DNA of 12,614 nucleotides from Shewanellaceae bacterium. GTDB lineage: Bacteria; Pseudomonadota; Gammaproteobacteria; Enterobacterales; Shewanellaceae. The translations under genes were made by a program, and so were the position numbers. The notes beneath the pieces were generated by a model, which worked only from the letters and a program-made list of their open reading frames with translations, was not told the origin of the DNA and did not search any database. The stretch spans positions 1 through 12,614 of the forward strand of contig JADHND010000028.1 in assembly GCA_016779685.1 (NCBI GenBank), in the 5' to 3' direction. Shown in pieces: positions 6,552-12,614 of this stretch; position 1 is the first letter of the stretch, and each line of letters starts with the position of its first letter.

Positions 6552-7271
6552 ATGACCACAGTCACAATGCGTGAAATGCTAAAAGCAGGTGTCCATTTTG
6601 GCCACCAAACCCGTTTCTGGAATCCACAAATGGGCGATTTTATTTTCGGCGCCAGAAATAAAGTTCATATTATTAACTTAGAGCACACTGTGCCTATGTT
6701 TAACAATGCTTTGGCTTTCATCAGCAAAATTGCCAACAAAAAAGGCAAGATATTGTTTGTTGGGACGAAAAGGGCGGCCAGCCAATCCATCAAAGAATCT
6801 GCTTTATCTTGTAACCAGTTTTATGTTGATCACCGCTGGTTAGGTGGCATGCTAACTAACTGGAAAACTGTTCGTCAGTCTATTAAACGGTTGAAAGAAC
6901 TTGAAGCGCAATCACAAGATGGCACATTTGATAAACTAACCAAGAAAGAAGCACTTATGCGTACTCGTGAAATGGAGAAGCTTGAGCGTTCATTGGGCGG
7001 AATCAAAAATATGGCAGGTTTACCTGATGTCTTGTTTGTGGTTGGTGCTGATCACGAGCATATTGCTATCAAAGAAGCCAATAAGTTAGGTATCCCTGTG
7101 GTAGCGGTTGTTGATACCAATTCTTCACCAGATGGCATTGACTACGTTATCCCTGGTAATGATGACGCAATTCGTTCAATCAAATTGTACACTCAAGCAG
7201 TTGCTCACGTGGTTAAAGAAAGCAAAGCAAGCACAGCGCCTGCTGTAGAAGATTTTGTTGAAGCTGAATAA
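6552..7271 (+). CDS. rpsB: 30S ribosomal protein S2
   Basis: S2 binds at the back of the small subunit between head and body and is needed for S1 binding. The 239-residue protein (E. coli 241) is recognisable throughout: TMREMLKAGVHFGHQTRFWN at the start, KGKILFVGTKRAAS, HRWLGGMLTNWKTVRQSIK, the coiled-coil region after DGTFDKLTKKEAL, ADHEHIAIKEANKLGIPV, and VIPGNDDAIRSI. The final FVEAE also matches E. coli. The ATG at 6552 follows GAGGT (6543-6547) with short spacing; the next in-frame Met (TMREM) would remove the usual five N-terminal residues. It is followed by a hairpin and tsf, and is likely autoregulated by S2 via the leader. Confidence 0.98.
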   Translation: MTTVTMREMLKAGVHFGHQTRFWNPQMGDFIFGARNKVHIINLEHTVPMFNNALAFISKIANKKGKILFVGTKRAASQSIKESALSCNQFYVDHRWLGGMLTNWKTVRQSIKRLKELEAQSQDGTFDKLTKKEALMRTREMEKLERSLGGIKNMAGLPDVLFVVGADHEHIAIKEANKLGIPVVAVVDTNSSPDGIDYVIPGNDDAIRSIKLYTQAVAHVVKESKASTAPAVEDFVEAE

Positions 7272-7325
7272 GAAATTTGTTGGCAAATTTATTCTTTAGA
7301 TTAAAATATTGATGCCTAAATTTAA

Positions 7326-7359
7326 AAGAAACCAGGAGGCAGCAGCCTCCTGTTTTCTT
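7326..7359 (+). terminator. attenuator/terminator hairpin between rpsB and tsf
   Basis: CAGGAGGC (7333-7340), loop AGCA, GCCTCCTG (7345-7352), then TTTTCTT. The stem extends outward by AAGAAA (7326-7331) pairing with TTTCTT (7354-7359) after one mismatch. This has the form of an intrinsic terminator. Because tsf follows with no evident promoter, it probably acts as a partial terminator that sets the S2 to EF-Ts ratio. The left arm includes a perfect AGGAGG, but it is 55 nt from the tsf start and buried in the stem. Confidence 0.75.
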
Positions 7360-7394
7360 GGTATTGCAGGCGTATAAATGAGAGGAACATAAAC

Positions 7395-8270
7395 ATGGCA
7401 ATTACTGCTGCATTGGTCAAAGAGCTGCGCGAACGTACGGGCGCAGGTATGATGGACTGTAAAAAAGCCTTGGTTGAAACCAACGGTGATGTTGAAGTTG
7501 CAATTGAGAATATGCGTAAGTCTGGACAAGCAAAAGCCGCTAAAAAAGCTGGTCGTATTGCTGCAGAAGGCGTGATCATTGCTAAAGTTGCTGCTGATAA
7601 AGCTATTTTAGTTGAAATCAACTGTGAAACAGACTTTGTTGCGCGCGACGAAAGCTTCCTAGCATTCGCAAACGCTGTGGCTGAATTGGCTTTAGCTCAT
7701 CAAGTGACGACCGTTGAAGCTTTAAATCTATTAGAGCTTAATGGTTTAACTGTTGAAGAGACCCGTGCAAACCTAGTGGCTAAAATTGGTGAGAACATGT
7801 CTATTCGTCGTGTTTCATTGTCAACAGGTAGCAATATGGGAACATATGTACATGGTTCACGTATTGGTGTTGCAGTTGAATTGCAGGGGGGTGATGAAGC
7901 ATTGGCTAAAGATTTGGCCATGCATGTTGCTGCTTCTAACCCTCAATTTGTGAAGCCTGAAAATGTACCTGCCGATGTCGTGGAAAAAGAGAAATCCATT
8001 CAGCTTGAAATTGCTATGCAATCTGGTAAACCAGCTGAAATCGCAGAGAAAATGGTTACAGGCCGGATGAGTAAGTTTACGGGTGAAATTAGCTTAACAG
8101 GACAACCTTTTGTTAAAGATCCAGCCATCAAAGTCGGGCAGTTGCTTAAAGAAGCAAATGCAGACGTCATTGGCTTTACTCGTTTTGAAGTTGGCGAAGG
8201 TATTGAAAAGAAAGAAGATGATTTTGCATCAGAAGTTGCGGCCCAGATAGCTGCGACAAAGCAAGGTTAA
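7395..8270 (+). CDS. tsf: translation elongation factor Ts (EF-Ts)
   Basis: EF-Ts is the guanine nucleotide exchange factor that recycles EF-Tu from GDP to GTP. The 291-residue protein (E. coli 283) has the N-terminal UBA-like domain (about 1-54, LVKELRERTGAGMMDCKKAL). The core follows, with the EF-Tu-contacting Asp80-Phe81 in CETDFVARDESF. Next come the dimerisation/core subdomains (GTYVHGSRIGVAVEL, MHVAASNPQFV) and the C-terminal module (IKVGQLLKEANADVIGFTRFEVGEGIEK). It ends with a slightly longer tail than E. coli. The ATG at 7395 has GAGAGGA (7380-7386) eight bases upstream. It lies downstream of rpsB, separated by a 123-bp spacer with a hairpin, and is closed by a strong terminator-like hairpin. 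Confidence 0.98.
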   Translation: MAITAALVKELRERTGAGMMDCKKALVETNGDVEVAIENMRKSGQAKAAKKAGRIAAEGVIIAKVAADKAILVEINCETDFVARDESFLAFANAVAELALAHQVTTVEALNLLELNGLTVEETRANLVAKIGENMSIRRVSLSTGSNMGTYVHGSRIGVAVELQGGDEALAKDLAMHVAASNPQFVKPENVPADVVEKEKSIQLEIAMQSGKPAEIAEKMVTGRMSKFTGEISLTGQPFVKDPAIKVGQLLKEANADVIGFTRFEVGEGIEKKEDDFASEVAAQIAATKQG

Positions 8271-8297
8271 TCTTAATATTAAATGTAAATTTAATTT

Positions 8298-8324
8298 AAC
8301 CGCGGCTTTTGCCGCGGTTTTGTT
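8298..8324 (+). terminator. Rho-independent terminator after tsf
   Basis: AACCGCGGC (8298-8306), loop TTTT, GCCGCGGTT (8311-8319), with the tail TTTTGTT (8318-8324). A nine-bp perfect GC-rich stem makes this the clearest terminator in the window. Since pyrH begins only 20 bp later with no obvious promoter between, some read-through or an internal promoter upstream is implied. Confidence 0.85.
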
Positions 8325-8343
8325 AGAGATGGAATAACACATC

Positions 8344-9090
8344 ATGAACAGTAAATTAAAACCAAAATATCAACGGGTGCTGTTAAAATTGAGTGGAGAG
8401 GCTTTGGTTGGAAGCCAGTCTTTAGGGATTGATGCCAAGGTTCTCGATCGTATAGCTACTGAAATTAAATTGTTACTGAACTCAGGTGTGCAAGTCGCTG
8501 TTGTCTTAGGTGGTGGAAACCTATTTCGCGGTGAAGGGTTAGCAGCTGCTGGAATGAACCGAGTGGTCGGTGACCACATGGGCATGTTAGCGACTGTTAT
8601 GAATGGCTTAGCATTACGTGATGCTTTACATCGAGCAGATGTCAATGCAAGATTAATGTCGGCTTTGCCCCTAAAAGGCGTTTGTGATACCTATAATTGG
8701 GCGGACGCGATTCGTTTTTTAAATGACAAACGCGTGGTTATTTTTTCTGCGGGCATTGGAAATCCTTTTTTCACAACCGACTCCGCTGCTTGTTTGCGAG
8801 GTATTGAGATAGAGGCTGACGTTGTATTAAAAGCAACTAAAGTAGATGGCGTCTATTCAGATGATCCAGTTAAAGTTCCTGAAGCCCTAAAATATGAACG
8901 GCTAGATTATCGCACGGTTTTACAAAAAGAGCTAAAAGTCATGGACTTAGCTGCGTTTACGTTAGCACGAGATCATAATATGCCTATTATTGTTTTTAAC
9001 GTGAATAAAAAAGGTGCCCTGGCTCGTGTTATCATGGGTGAAGCGGAAGGTACTTATATTGGTCAACAATCAGAATACATAGGAACATAG
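8344..9090 (+). CDS. pyrH: UMP kinase (PyrH)
   Basis: PyrH phosphorylates UMP to UDP and is the bacteria-specific, hexameric amino-acid-kinase-family enzyme, activated by GTP and inhibited by UTP in E. coli. The 248-residue protein (E. coli 241) aligns without gaps over most of its length: LLKLSGEAL (13-21), GGGNLFRG (56-63, including the UMP-phosphate-binding Arg62), the segment beginning MNRVVGDHMGML (71-82), NPFFTTDSAA (140-149), ADVVLKATKVDGVYSDDP, and LKVMDLAAFTLARDHNMPI. One conserved position differs: the usual AGTGNP is AGIGNP, so Thr138, implicated in nucleotide and GTP response in E. coli, is Ile. The C-terminus is about seven residues longer. A GGA at 8331-8333 precedes the ATG. 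frr follows after 4 bp. Confidence 0.97.
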   Translation: MNSKLKPKYQRVLLKLSGEALVGSQSLGIDAKVLDRIATEIKLLLNSGVQVAVVLGGGNLFRGEGLAAAGMNRVVGDHMGMLATVMNGLALRDALHRADVNARLMSALPLKGVCDTYNWADAIRFLNDKRVVIFSAGIGNPFFTTDSAACLRGIEIEADVVLKATKVDGVYSDDPVKVPEALKYERLDYRTVLQKELKVMDLAAFTLARDHNMPIIVFNVNKKGALARVIMGEAEGTYIGQQSEYIGT

Positions 9091-9094
9091 AAAA

Positions 9095-9652
9095 GTGATA
9101 CAAGAAATTAACGCAGATGCGCAAAGCCGCATGACAAAATCTTTGGAAGCTACGAAGCAACAGTTAGCTCGAATTCGCACAGGTCGGGCGCATCCAAGTG
9201 TATTAGACGCTGTTAAAGTGTCATATTATGGTGTGGATACACCTTTGAATCAAGTGGCTAATATCGTGGCTACCGATGCTAGAACATTGTCATTAACGGT
9301 GTTTGATAAGAACGTTTCTCAAGCAGTTGAAAAAGCTATCATGGTTGCTGGTTTAGGCCTAAACCCTCAATCCAATGGTACTTTGATTCGCGTACCACTG
9401 CCAGCATTGACCGAAGAACGTCGTAAAGACTTCATTAAAATGGCGCGAGCTGAAGCAGAGCAGGGCCGAATTGCAGTGAGAAATGTGCGCCGGGAAGCGA
9501 ACAATGATCTGAAAACCCTAGAAAAAGACAAAGATATCAGCGCTGATGAAGCAAAACGTGGTGAAGATATGGTGCAAAAGTTAACAGACACATTTATTAA
9601 GTCTATTGATACTGCATTGGCAGAAAAAGAAAAAGAACTATTGGAATTTTAA
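9095..9652 (+). CDS. frr: ribosome recycling factor (Frr/RRF)
   Basis: RRF splits post-termination ribosomes together with EF-G. The protein has 185 residues, the same length as E. coli RRF. It has the three-helix-bundle domain I (about 1-29 and 106-185) and the beta domain II (about 31-104). Diagnostic segments are RIRTGRAHPSVLD (26-38), LGLNPQSNG, PLPALTEERRKD (101-112), and AVRNVRREAN with Arg129 and Arg132, which contact 23S rRNA. It starts with GTG at 9095, confirmed by the family-typical MI..I...A..RM N-terminus and length. AGGA at 9081-9084, inside the end of pyrH, serves as Shine-Dalgarno. The 4-bp gap to pyrH indicates co-transcription and likely translational coupling. Confidence 0.97.
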   Translation: MIQEINADAQSRMTKSLEATKQQLARIRTGRAHPSVLDAVKVSYYGVDTPLNQVANIVATDARTLSLTVFDKNVSQAVEKAIMVAGLGLNPQSNGTLIRVPLPALTEERRKDFIKMARAEAEQGRIAVRNVRREANNDLKTLEKDKDISADEAKRGEDMVQKLTDTFIKSIDTALAEKEKELLEF

Positions 9653-9683
9653 ATTTATACCTATAGAAGCCTGTTGTTGAGTT

Positions 9684-9690
9684 AGAGGAG
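9684..9690 (+). promoter_or_regulatory. ribosome binding site that fixes the uppS TTG start
   Basis: AGAGGAG lies 6 bases before the TTG at 9697-9699. No in-frame ATG precedes the catalytic MDGNGRW segment, so this TTG is the only start that keeps the N-terminus. Confidence 0.8.
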
Positions 9691-9696
9691 CGAAGA

Positions 9697-10455
9697 TTGG
9701 AAAATTGTTTATATACCTTATTGCAAACGAATTACCAAGCGATTTTACCTTCCCACGTTGCCATTATTATGGATGGCAACGGTCGTTGGGGCATAAAGCA
9801 GGCTCGCTCAAGGTTATATGGACTTCAAGAAGGCTTCAATACGTTGCGAGATGTGGTTGCTGCTACTAGAAAGTTGAATATTAGCAGCTTAACCCTGTTT
9901 TGTTTTTCGACAGAGAACTGGAATCGTCCTCCCGCTGAAGTTCAATTTATTATGAAATTGCTCATGGTGGGACTGAAGAAAGAAAGCCTGAAATTACATC
10001 AATATAATGTACGTTTGAATATTATTGGCGACAGAACACGTTTCTCACAGGCGCTGCAAAATCAAATGCAGTTGGCAGAAGAATTAACTTGTAACAACGA
10101 TGGCTTAATTCTTAATATAGCTGCAAATTACGGTGGGCGCTGGGATATATGTCAAGCCGTACAAGTGATTGCTAAAGAGCTGGCTGATAACACATTGACA
10201 TCTACCGCAGTAGATGAGGCTTACATTGAATCTAAGTTGATGCTTTATGATCAAAAACCAGTTGATTTCATGATTCGTACGAGTGGTGAGTTTCGAATCA
10301 GTAATTTTCTGCTTTGGCAAGCTGCTTATGCAGAGCTTTATTTTTCTGATTTATTGTGGCCAGAGTTTTCAGAGAATGACTTTTATGAAGCTATTTTAAG
10401 TTATGTCACTCGTCAACGGCGTTTTGGTTTAACCAGTGCGCAGGTTGATGCATAG
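9697..10455 (+). CDS. uppS: undecaprenyl diphosphate synthase (UppS)
   Basis: UppS (cis-prenyltransferase) extends farnesyl diphosphate with eight isopentenyl units to make the C55 lipid carrier for peptidoglycan and O-antigen. The 252-residue protein has the catalytic HVAIIMDGNGRW (20-31, Asp26), Arg39, FSTENWNRP (70-78), NVRLNIIGD, LNIAANYGGRWDI (139-151), and IRTSGEFRISNFLLWQ (193-208, with Arg194, Glu198, Arg200, Ser202), and Glu213 in YAELYF. Numbering coincides with E. coli. The nearly invariant His43 of the GH..G motif is Leu here (YGLQEG; codon CTT versus CAT), while other active-site residues are kept. Translation starts at TTG with an excellent AGAGGAG site. It follows frr by 44 bp and precedes cdsA by 15 bp. 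Confidence 0.95.
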   Translation: MENCLYTLLQTNYQAILPSHVAIIMDGNGRWGIKQARSRLYGLQEGFNTLRDVVAATRKLNISSLTLFCFSTENWNRPPAEVQFIMKLLMVGLKKESLKLHQYNVRLNIIGDRTRFSQALQNQMQLAEELTCNNDGLILNIAANYGGRWDICQAVQVIAKELADNTLTSTAVDEAYIESKLMLYDQKPVDFMIRTSGEFRISNFLLWQAAYAELYFSDLLWPEFSENDFYEAILSYVTRQRRFGLTSAQVDA

Positions 10456-10470
10456 CCAAAGGATATTATT

Positions 10471-11304
10471 GTGCTAATTCAAAGAACCCTAACAGCCATT
10501 TGTTTAATAGCGATGTTAATGGCTGCTATCTTTTATATGGATATTGTTTATTTTCAAGGTCTGTTTGGCGTTTTATTTTTGATAGGCGCATATGAGTGGT
10601 TTCGACTTATACTTAACGTCCAGCCTCAAGCGAAAGTGACGGCCTATTTGTTTGCATTTTTATTTTCGAGCTTGATGCTAGCGAGCTTTGTCGTGGCACC
10701 TCAAGTTTACATCCAACCGGTTTTAATATTGACCAGTTTATTTTGGTTGACTATGTTGATATGGGTCGTGCGCTACCCTTGCGGTCAGGCTTGTTTGCAG
10801 CAATATCCGGTGTTGCTGGCTGTGATTGGTTTATGGATGTTACTACCGTGTTGGTTTTGTCTCAACTACTTAAAACTTTATCAAAGCTCGCTGGTAGGGA
10901 ATCTAGGCCAACAATTAATCGCAGTGGTTTTTTTGATCACCATTTCAGCGGATACAGGTGCATATTTTGCGGGTAAAACATGGGGTAAACACTTGTTGAT
11001 ACGCAATGTAAGTCCAAAGAAAACATGGGAAGGCTTTGCAGGTGGCCTAGCTTTAACCCTCGTCCTGGTCACTGGGTTCTGGATGCAGCTTGGGTTGCCT
11101 ATTGTTCAAGGGGTCTTGATGATCGCCGTCACCGCAGTTGCATCCGTTTTTGGTGATCTGGTTGAGAGTATGTTTAAGCGGCAGGCCAATATGAAGGATT
11201 CTGGATCAGTATTACCGGGTCATGGCGGCGTGCTCGACCGAATTGATAGCTTGTTAGCCGCACTGCCCATTTTTACGTTGCTGGTTATTTTGCAAGGAAT
11301 TTAG
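10471..11304 (+). CDS. cdsA: phosphatidate cytidylyltransferase (CDP-diacylglycerol synthase)
   Basis: CdsA makes CDP-diacylglycerol from phosphatidic acid and CTP, the branch point of phospholipid synthesis in the inner membrane. The 277-residue protein is very hydrophobic with roughly eight membrane segments. It has the conserved SADTGAYFAG (159-168), SPKKTWEG (181-188), and the full CdsA signature from Ser233 to Asp259 (SMFKRQANMKDSGS, then LPGHGGVLDRID). The start is GTG at 10471, seven bases after AAAGGA (10458-10463); the protein then begins MLIQRTLTAICLIA, as in relatives (E. coli MLKYRLI...). It sits between uppS and dxr with gaps of 15 and 3 bp, so is cotranscribed with them. Confidence 0.96.
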   Translation: MLIQRTLTAICLIAMLMAAIFYMDIVYFQGLFGVLFLIGAYEWFRLILNVQPQAKVTAYLFAFLFSSLMLASFVVAPQVYIQPVLILTSLFWLTMLIWVVRYPCGQACLQQYPVLLAVIGLWMLLPCWFCLNYLKLYQSSLVGNLGQQLIAVVFLITISADTGAYFAGKTWGKHLLIRNVSPKKTWEGFAGGLALTLVLVTGFWMQLGLPIVQGVLMIAVTAVASVFGDLVESMFKRQANMKDSGSVLPGHGGVLDRIDSLLAALPIFTLLVILQGI

Positions 11305-11307
11305 ACA

Positions 11308-12507
11308 ATGGAAAATATCGTTATTCTCGGCGCGACGGGCTCTATTGGTACCAGTACGCTTGAGCTGTTGACTCAATTCCCTGATCGCTTTCGGGTACGC
11401 CTATTGGTAGCCAATCGACAAGTCGATAAGATGCGTGACTGGATATCCTTGGTTCAGCCTGAGTATGTGGCCTTAATCGATCCCGAAGCCGCTGCTTTAT
11501 TAAAATCAACGCTCCCCCATGGGTGTCAAACCCAAGTACTCGATACCACTGAGCAGGTGACACAAATCATAGTTGATGCCAGTACCACGACCGTTGTCTC
11601 TGCCATTGTCGGGGCGGCAGGCCTTCACTTCACGTGGGCAGCTATCCAAGCTGGAAAAAAAGTTTTGCTTGCCAATAAAGAGTCGTTAGTGATGAGTGGT
11701 GAGTTGTTTATGGCAGAAGCTGAGCGCTCGGGTGCTCAGATTTTACCTGTTGATAGCGAGCACAATGCTATTTTCCAATGCCTACCCGAATCCATTCAAG
11801 CTAATTTAGAGCGAGGTTCGTTAACGCGCGCTGGGATTGAAAAAATATTGCTGACTGCATCGGGAGGACCTTTTTTACATGCAACGCCAGCTCAACTGGC
11901 TCAAGTAAGTCCTGCTCAAGCTTGCCAACATCCCAATTGGTCGATGGGGCCTAAAATTTCGGTCGATTCAGCCACAATGATGAATAAGGGGTTAGAGTAT
12001 ATTGAAGCGAGATGGTTATTTGATGCCCAGCCAGATCAGATTGAAATTGTAGTGCATCCTGAAAGTGTGATTCATTCAATGGTTCAGTTTCAAGATGGCT
12101 CAACGCTTGCGCAAATGGGGCAGGCAGACATGAAAATTCCAATAGGCCATTGTTTGTTTTATCCGAAGCGCCAAGCAACAGGAATGGCTGCATTGGATTT
12201 TAAGCAATTGGGATCGCTGACCTTTTTTGAGCCTGATCTAAAAAAGTTTCCAAATTTACGTTTAGCTATTCAGGCTTGTAACGCAGGTCAAGCCGCCACC
12301 ACGGCCTTGAATGCCGCGAATGAAATCGCCGTGGCAGCTTTCTTAAAAGGTAAGATTGCCTTTACTGACATTGCCGAGATGAATGAGACATGTTTAGAGG
12401 AGATGCCAGCTATGGCGACCAATACCCTAGATGATATTTTATGGGTGGATCAACGCGCTCGCACTTGGGTGATTGATCAAATCGAGAAGCGAGTTGATTT
12501 ATGTTAG
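11308..12507 (+). CDS. dxr: 1-deoxy-D-xylulose-5-phosphate reductoisomerase (Dxr/IspC)
   Basis: Dxr converts DXP to methylerythritol 4-phosphate with NADPH, the committed step of the MEP isoprenoid pathway and the fosmidomycin target. The 399-residue protein (E. coli 398) has the NADPH-binding GATGSIGTSTL (8-18), VLLANKESLVMSG (119-131, Lys124), the metal ligands Asp149, Glu151 and Glu230 in PVDSEHNAIFQ and NKGLEYIEA, the flexible loop HPNWSMG (208-214, with His208 and Trp211), and the C-terminal helical domain with GQAATTALNAANEIAVAAFL. The ATG at 11308 follows AAGGA (11294-11298) at nine bases. Its stop overlaps rseP by seven bases. Placement after cdsA is the Pseudomonas-type order; its product feeds uppS through IPP and farnesyl diphosphate. 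Confidence 0.97.
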   Translation: MENIVILGATGSIGTSTLELLTQFPDRFRVRLLVANRQVDKMRDWISLVQPEYVALIDPEAAALLKSTLPHGCQTQVLDTTEQVTQIIVDASTTTVVSAIVGAAGLHFTWAAIQAGKKVLLANKESLVMSGELFMAEAERSGAQILPVDSEHNAIFQCLPESIQANLERGSLTRAGIEKILLTASGGPFLHATPAQLAQVSPAQACQHPNWSMGPKISVDSATMMNKGLEYIEARWLFDAQPDQIEIVVHPESVIHSMVQFQDGSTLAQMGQADMKIPIGHCLFYPKRQATGMAALDFKQLGSLTFFEPDLKKFPNLRLAIQACNAGQAATTALNAANEIAVAAFLKGKIAFTDIAEMNETCLEEMPAMATNTLDDILWVDQRARTWVIDQIEKRVDLC

Positions 12508-12614
12508 GCATGTTATGGACACTGGGCTCTTTTTTATTGGCCTTTTCAATTTTAGTTGCGGTACATGAATACGGCCATTTCTGGGTCGCCCGCCGTTGTG
12601 GTATTAAAGTAGAG
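12501..12614 (+). CDS. rseP: RseP site-2 zinc metalloprotease, N-terminal fragment (3' end outside window)
   Basis: The frame opens at ATG 12501, inside the last codons of dxr (ATGTTAG overlap), and runs off the window end after 38 codons. It encodes the first membrane segment with the zinc-binding HEYGH motif at residues 22-26, followed by FWVARRCGIKVE. This is at the same positions as E. coli RseP (HEFGHFWVARRCGVRVE). RseP cleaves the anti-sigma factor RseA within the inner membrane during the sigma-E envelope stress response and clears signal-peptide remnants. A second Met (codon 4) is a possible start but would shorten the conserved N-terminus. PDZ domains and the later LDG motif are beyond the window. 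Confidence 0.93.
   Translation, partial: MLGMLWTLGSFLLAFSILVAVHEYGHFWVARRCGIKVE

Noticed and set aside
6515..6574. A 19-codon leader-peptide frame from an ATG in the rpsB leader overlapping the rpsB start
   Set aside because: Its ATG has no properly spaced Shine-Dalgarno and is part of the conserved structural GGATATGCGGAGG element; peptide composition is unremarkable.
7296..7621. Minus-strand frames across the rpsB-tsf junction
   Set aside because: They overlap the terminator hairpin and the conserved start of tsf and show no family resemblance.

Overview
The window is chromosomal DNA from a gammaproteobacterium with moderate to low GC. Protein sequences resemble Escherichia coli orthologues closely (RpsB, Tsf, PyrH, DapD, FolE, the YigM-like transporter and the SbmA tail). 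The order rpsB-tsf-pyrH-frr-uppS-cdsA-dxr-rseP, with map divergent upstream, is the classical gammaproteobacterial arrangement; having dxr after cdsA is the Pseudomonas-like version rather than the E. coli one. I cannot name a genus. No mobile element, CRISPR array, tRNA or rRNA is visible, and every large reading frame is intact.

Left part (1-931): the C-terminal end of an SbmA/BacA peptide transporter converges on a DUF2789 gene. That gene diverges from a DUF3301 membrane-anchored gene, and the two appear to share an overlapping promoter region around 514-542. A hairpin just after the DUF3301 gene has its T-tract on the minus strand, so it suits the operon coming from the right.

Middle part (1112-6184, all minus strand): glpK (glycerol kinase), a YigM/BioP-like DMT transporter and folE (GTP cyclohydrolase I) are packed with gaps of 2 and 10 bp and look like one operon. 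Further upstream on the same strand are dapD (lysine/peptidoglycan precursor synthesis) and map (methionine aminopeptidase). In E. coli glnD lies between map and dapD; here only 142 bp without a gene remains.

Right part (6552-12614, plus strand): a 367-bp AT-rich intergenic region ends in the conserved rpsB leader (t44/tff-type, S2-binding). It is followed by translation genes (rpsB, tsf, frr), UMP kinase (pyrH), and envelope/isoprenoid genes (uppS, cdsA, dxr) leading into the site-2 protease gene rseP, which is cut by the window end. Hairpins with T-rich tails separate rpsB from tsf and tsf from pyrH. frr, uppS and cdsA start with GTG, TTG and GTG, each backed by a Shine-Dalgarno sequence.

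This is mostly an ordinary housekeeping region, and I see no new multi-gene system. The points worth a second look are: substitutions at normally conserved positions (UppS position 43 Leu instead of His; PyrH position 138 Ile instead of Thr), a shortened allosteric loop in GlpK, absence of glnD, the glpK-yigM-folE grouping, and dense palindromes upstream of the rpsB leader.
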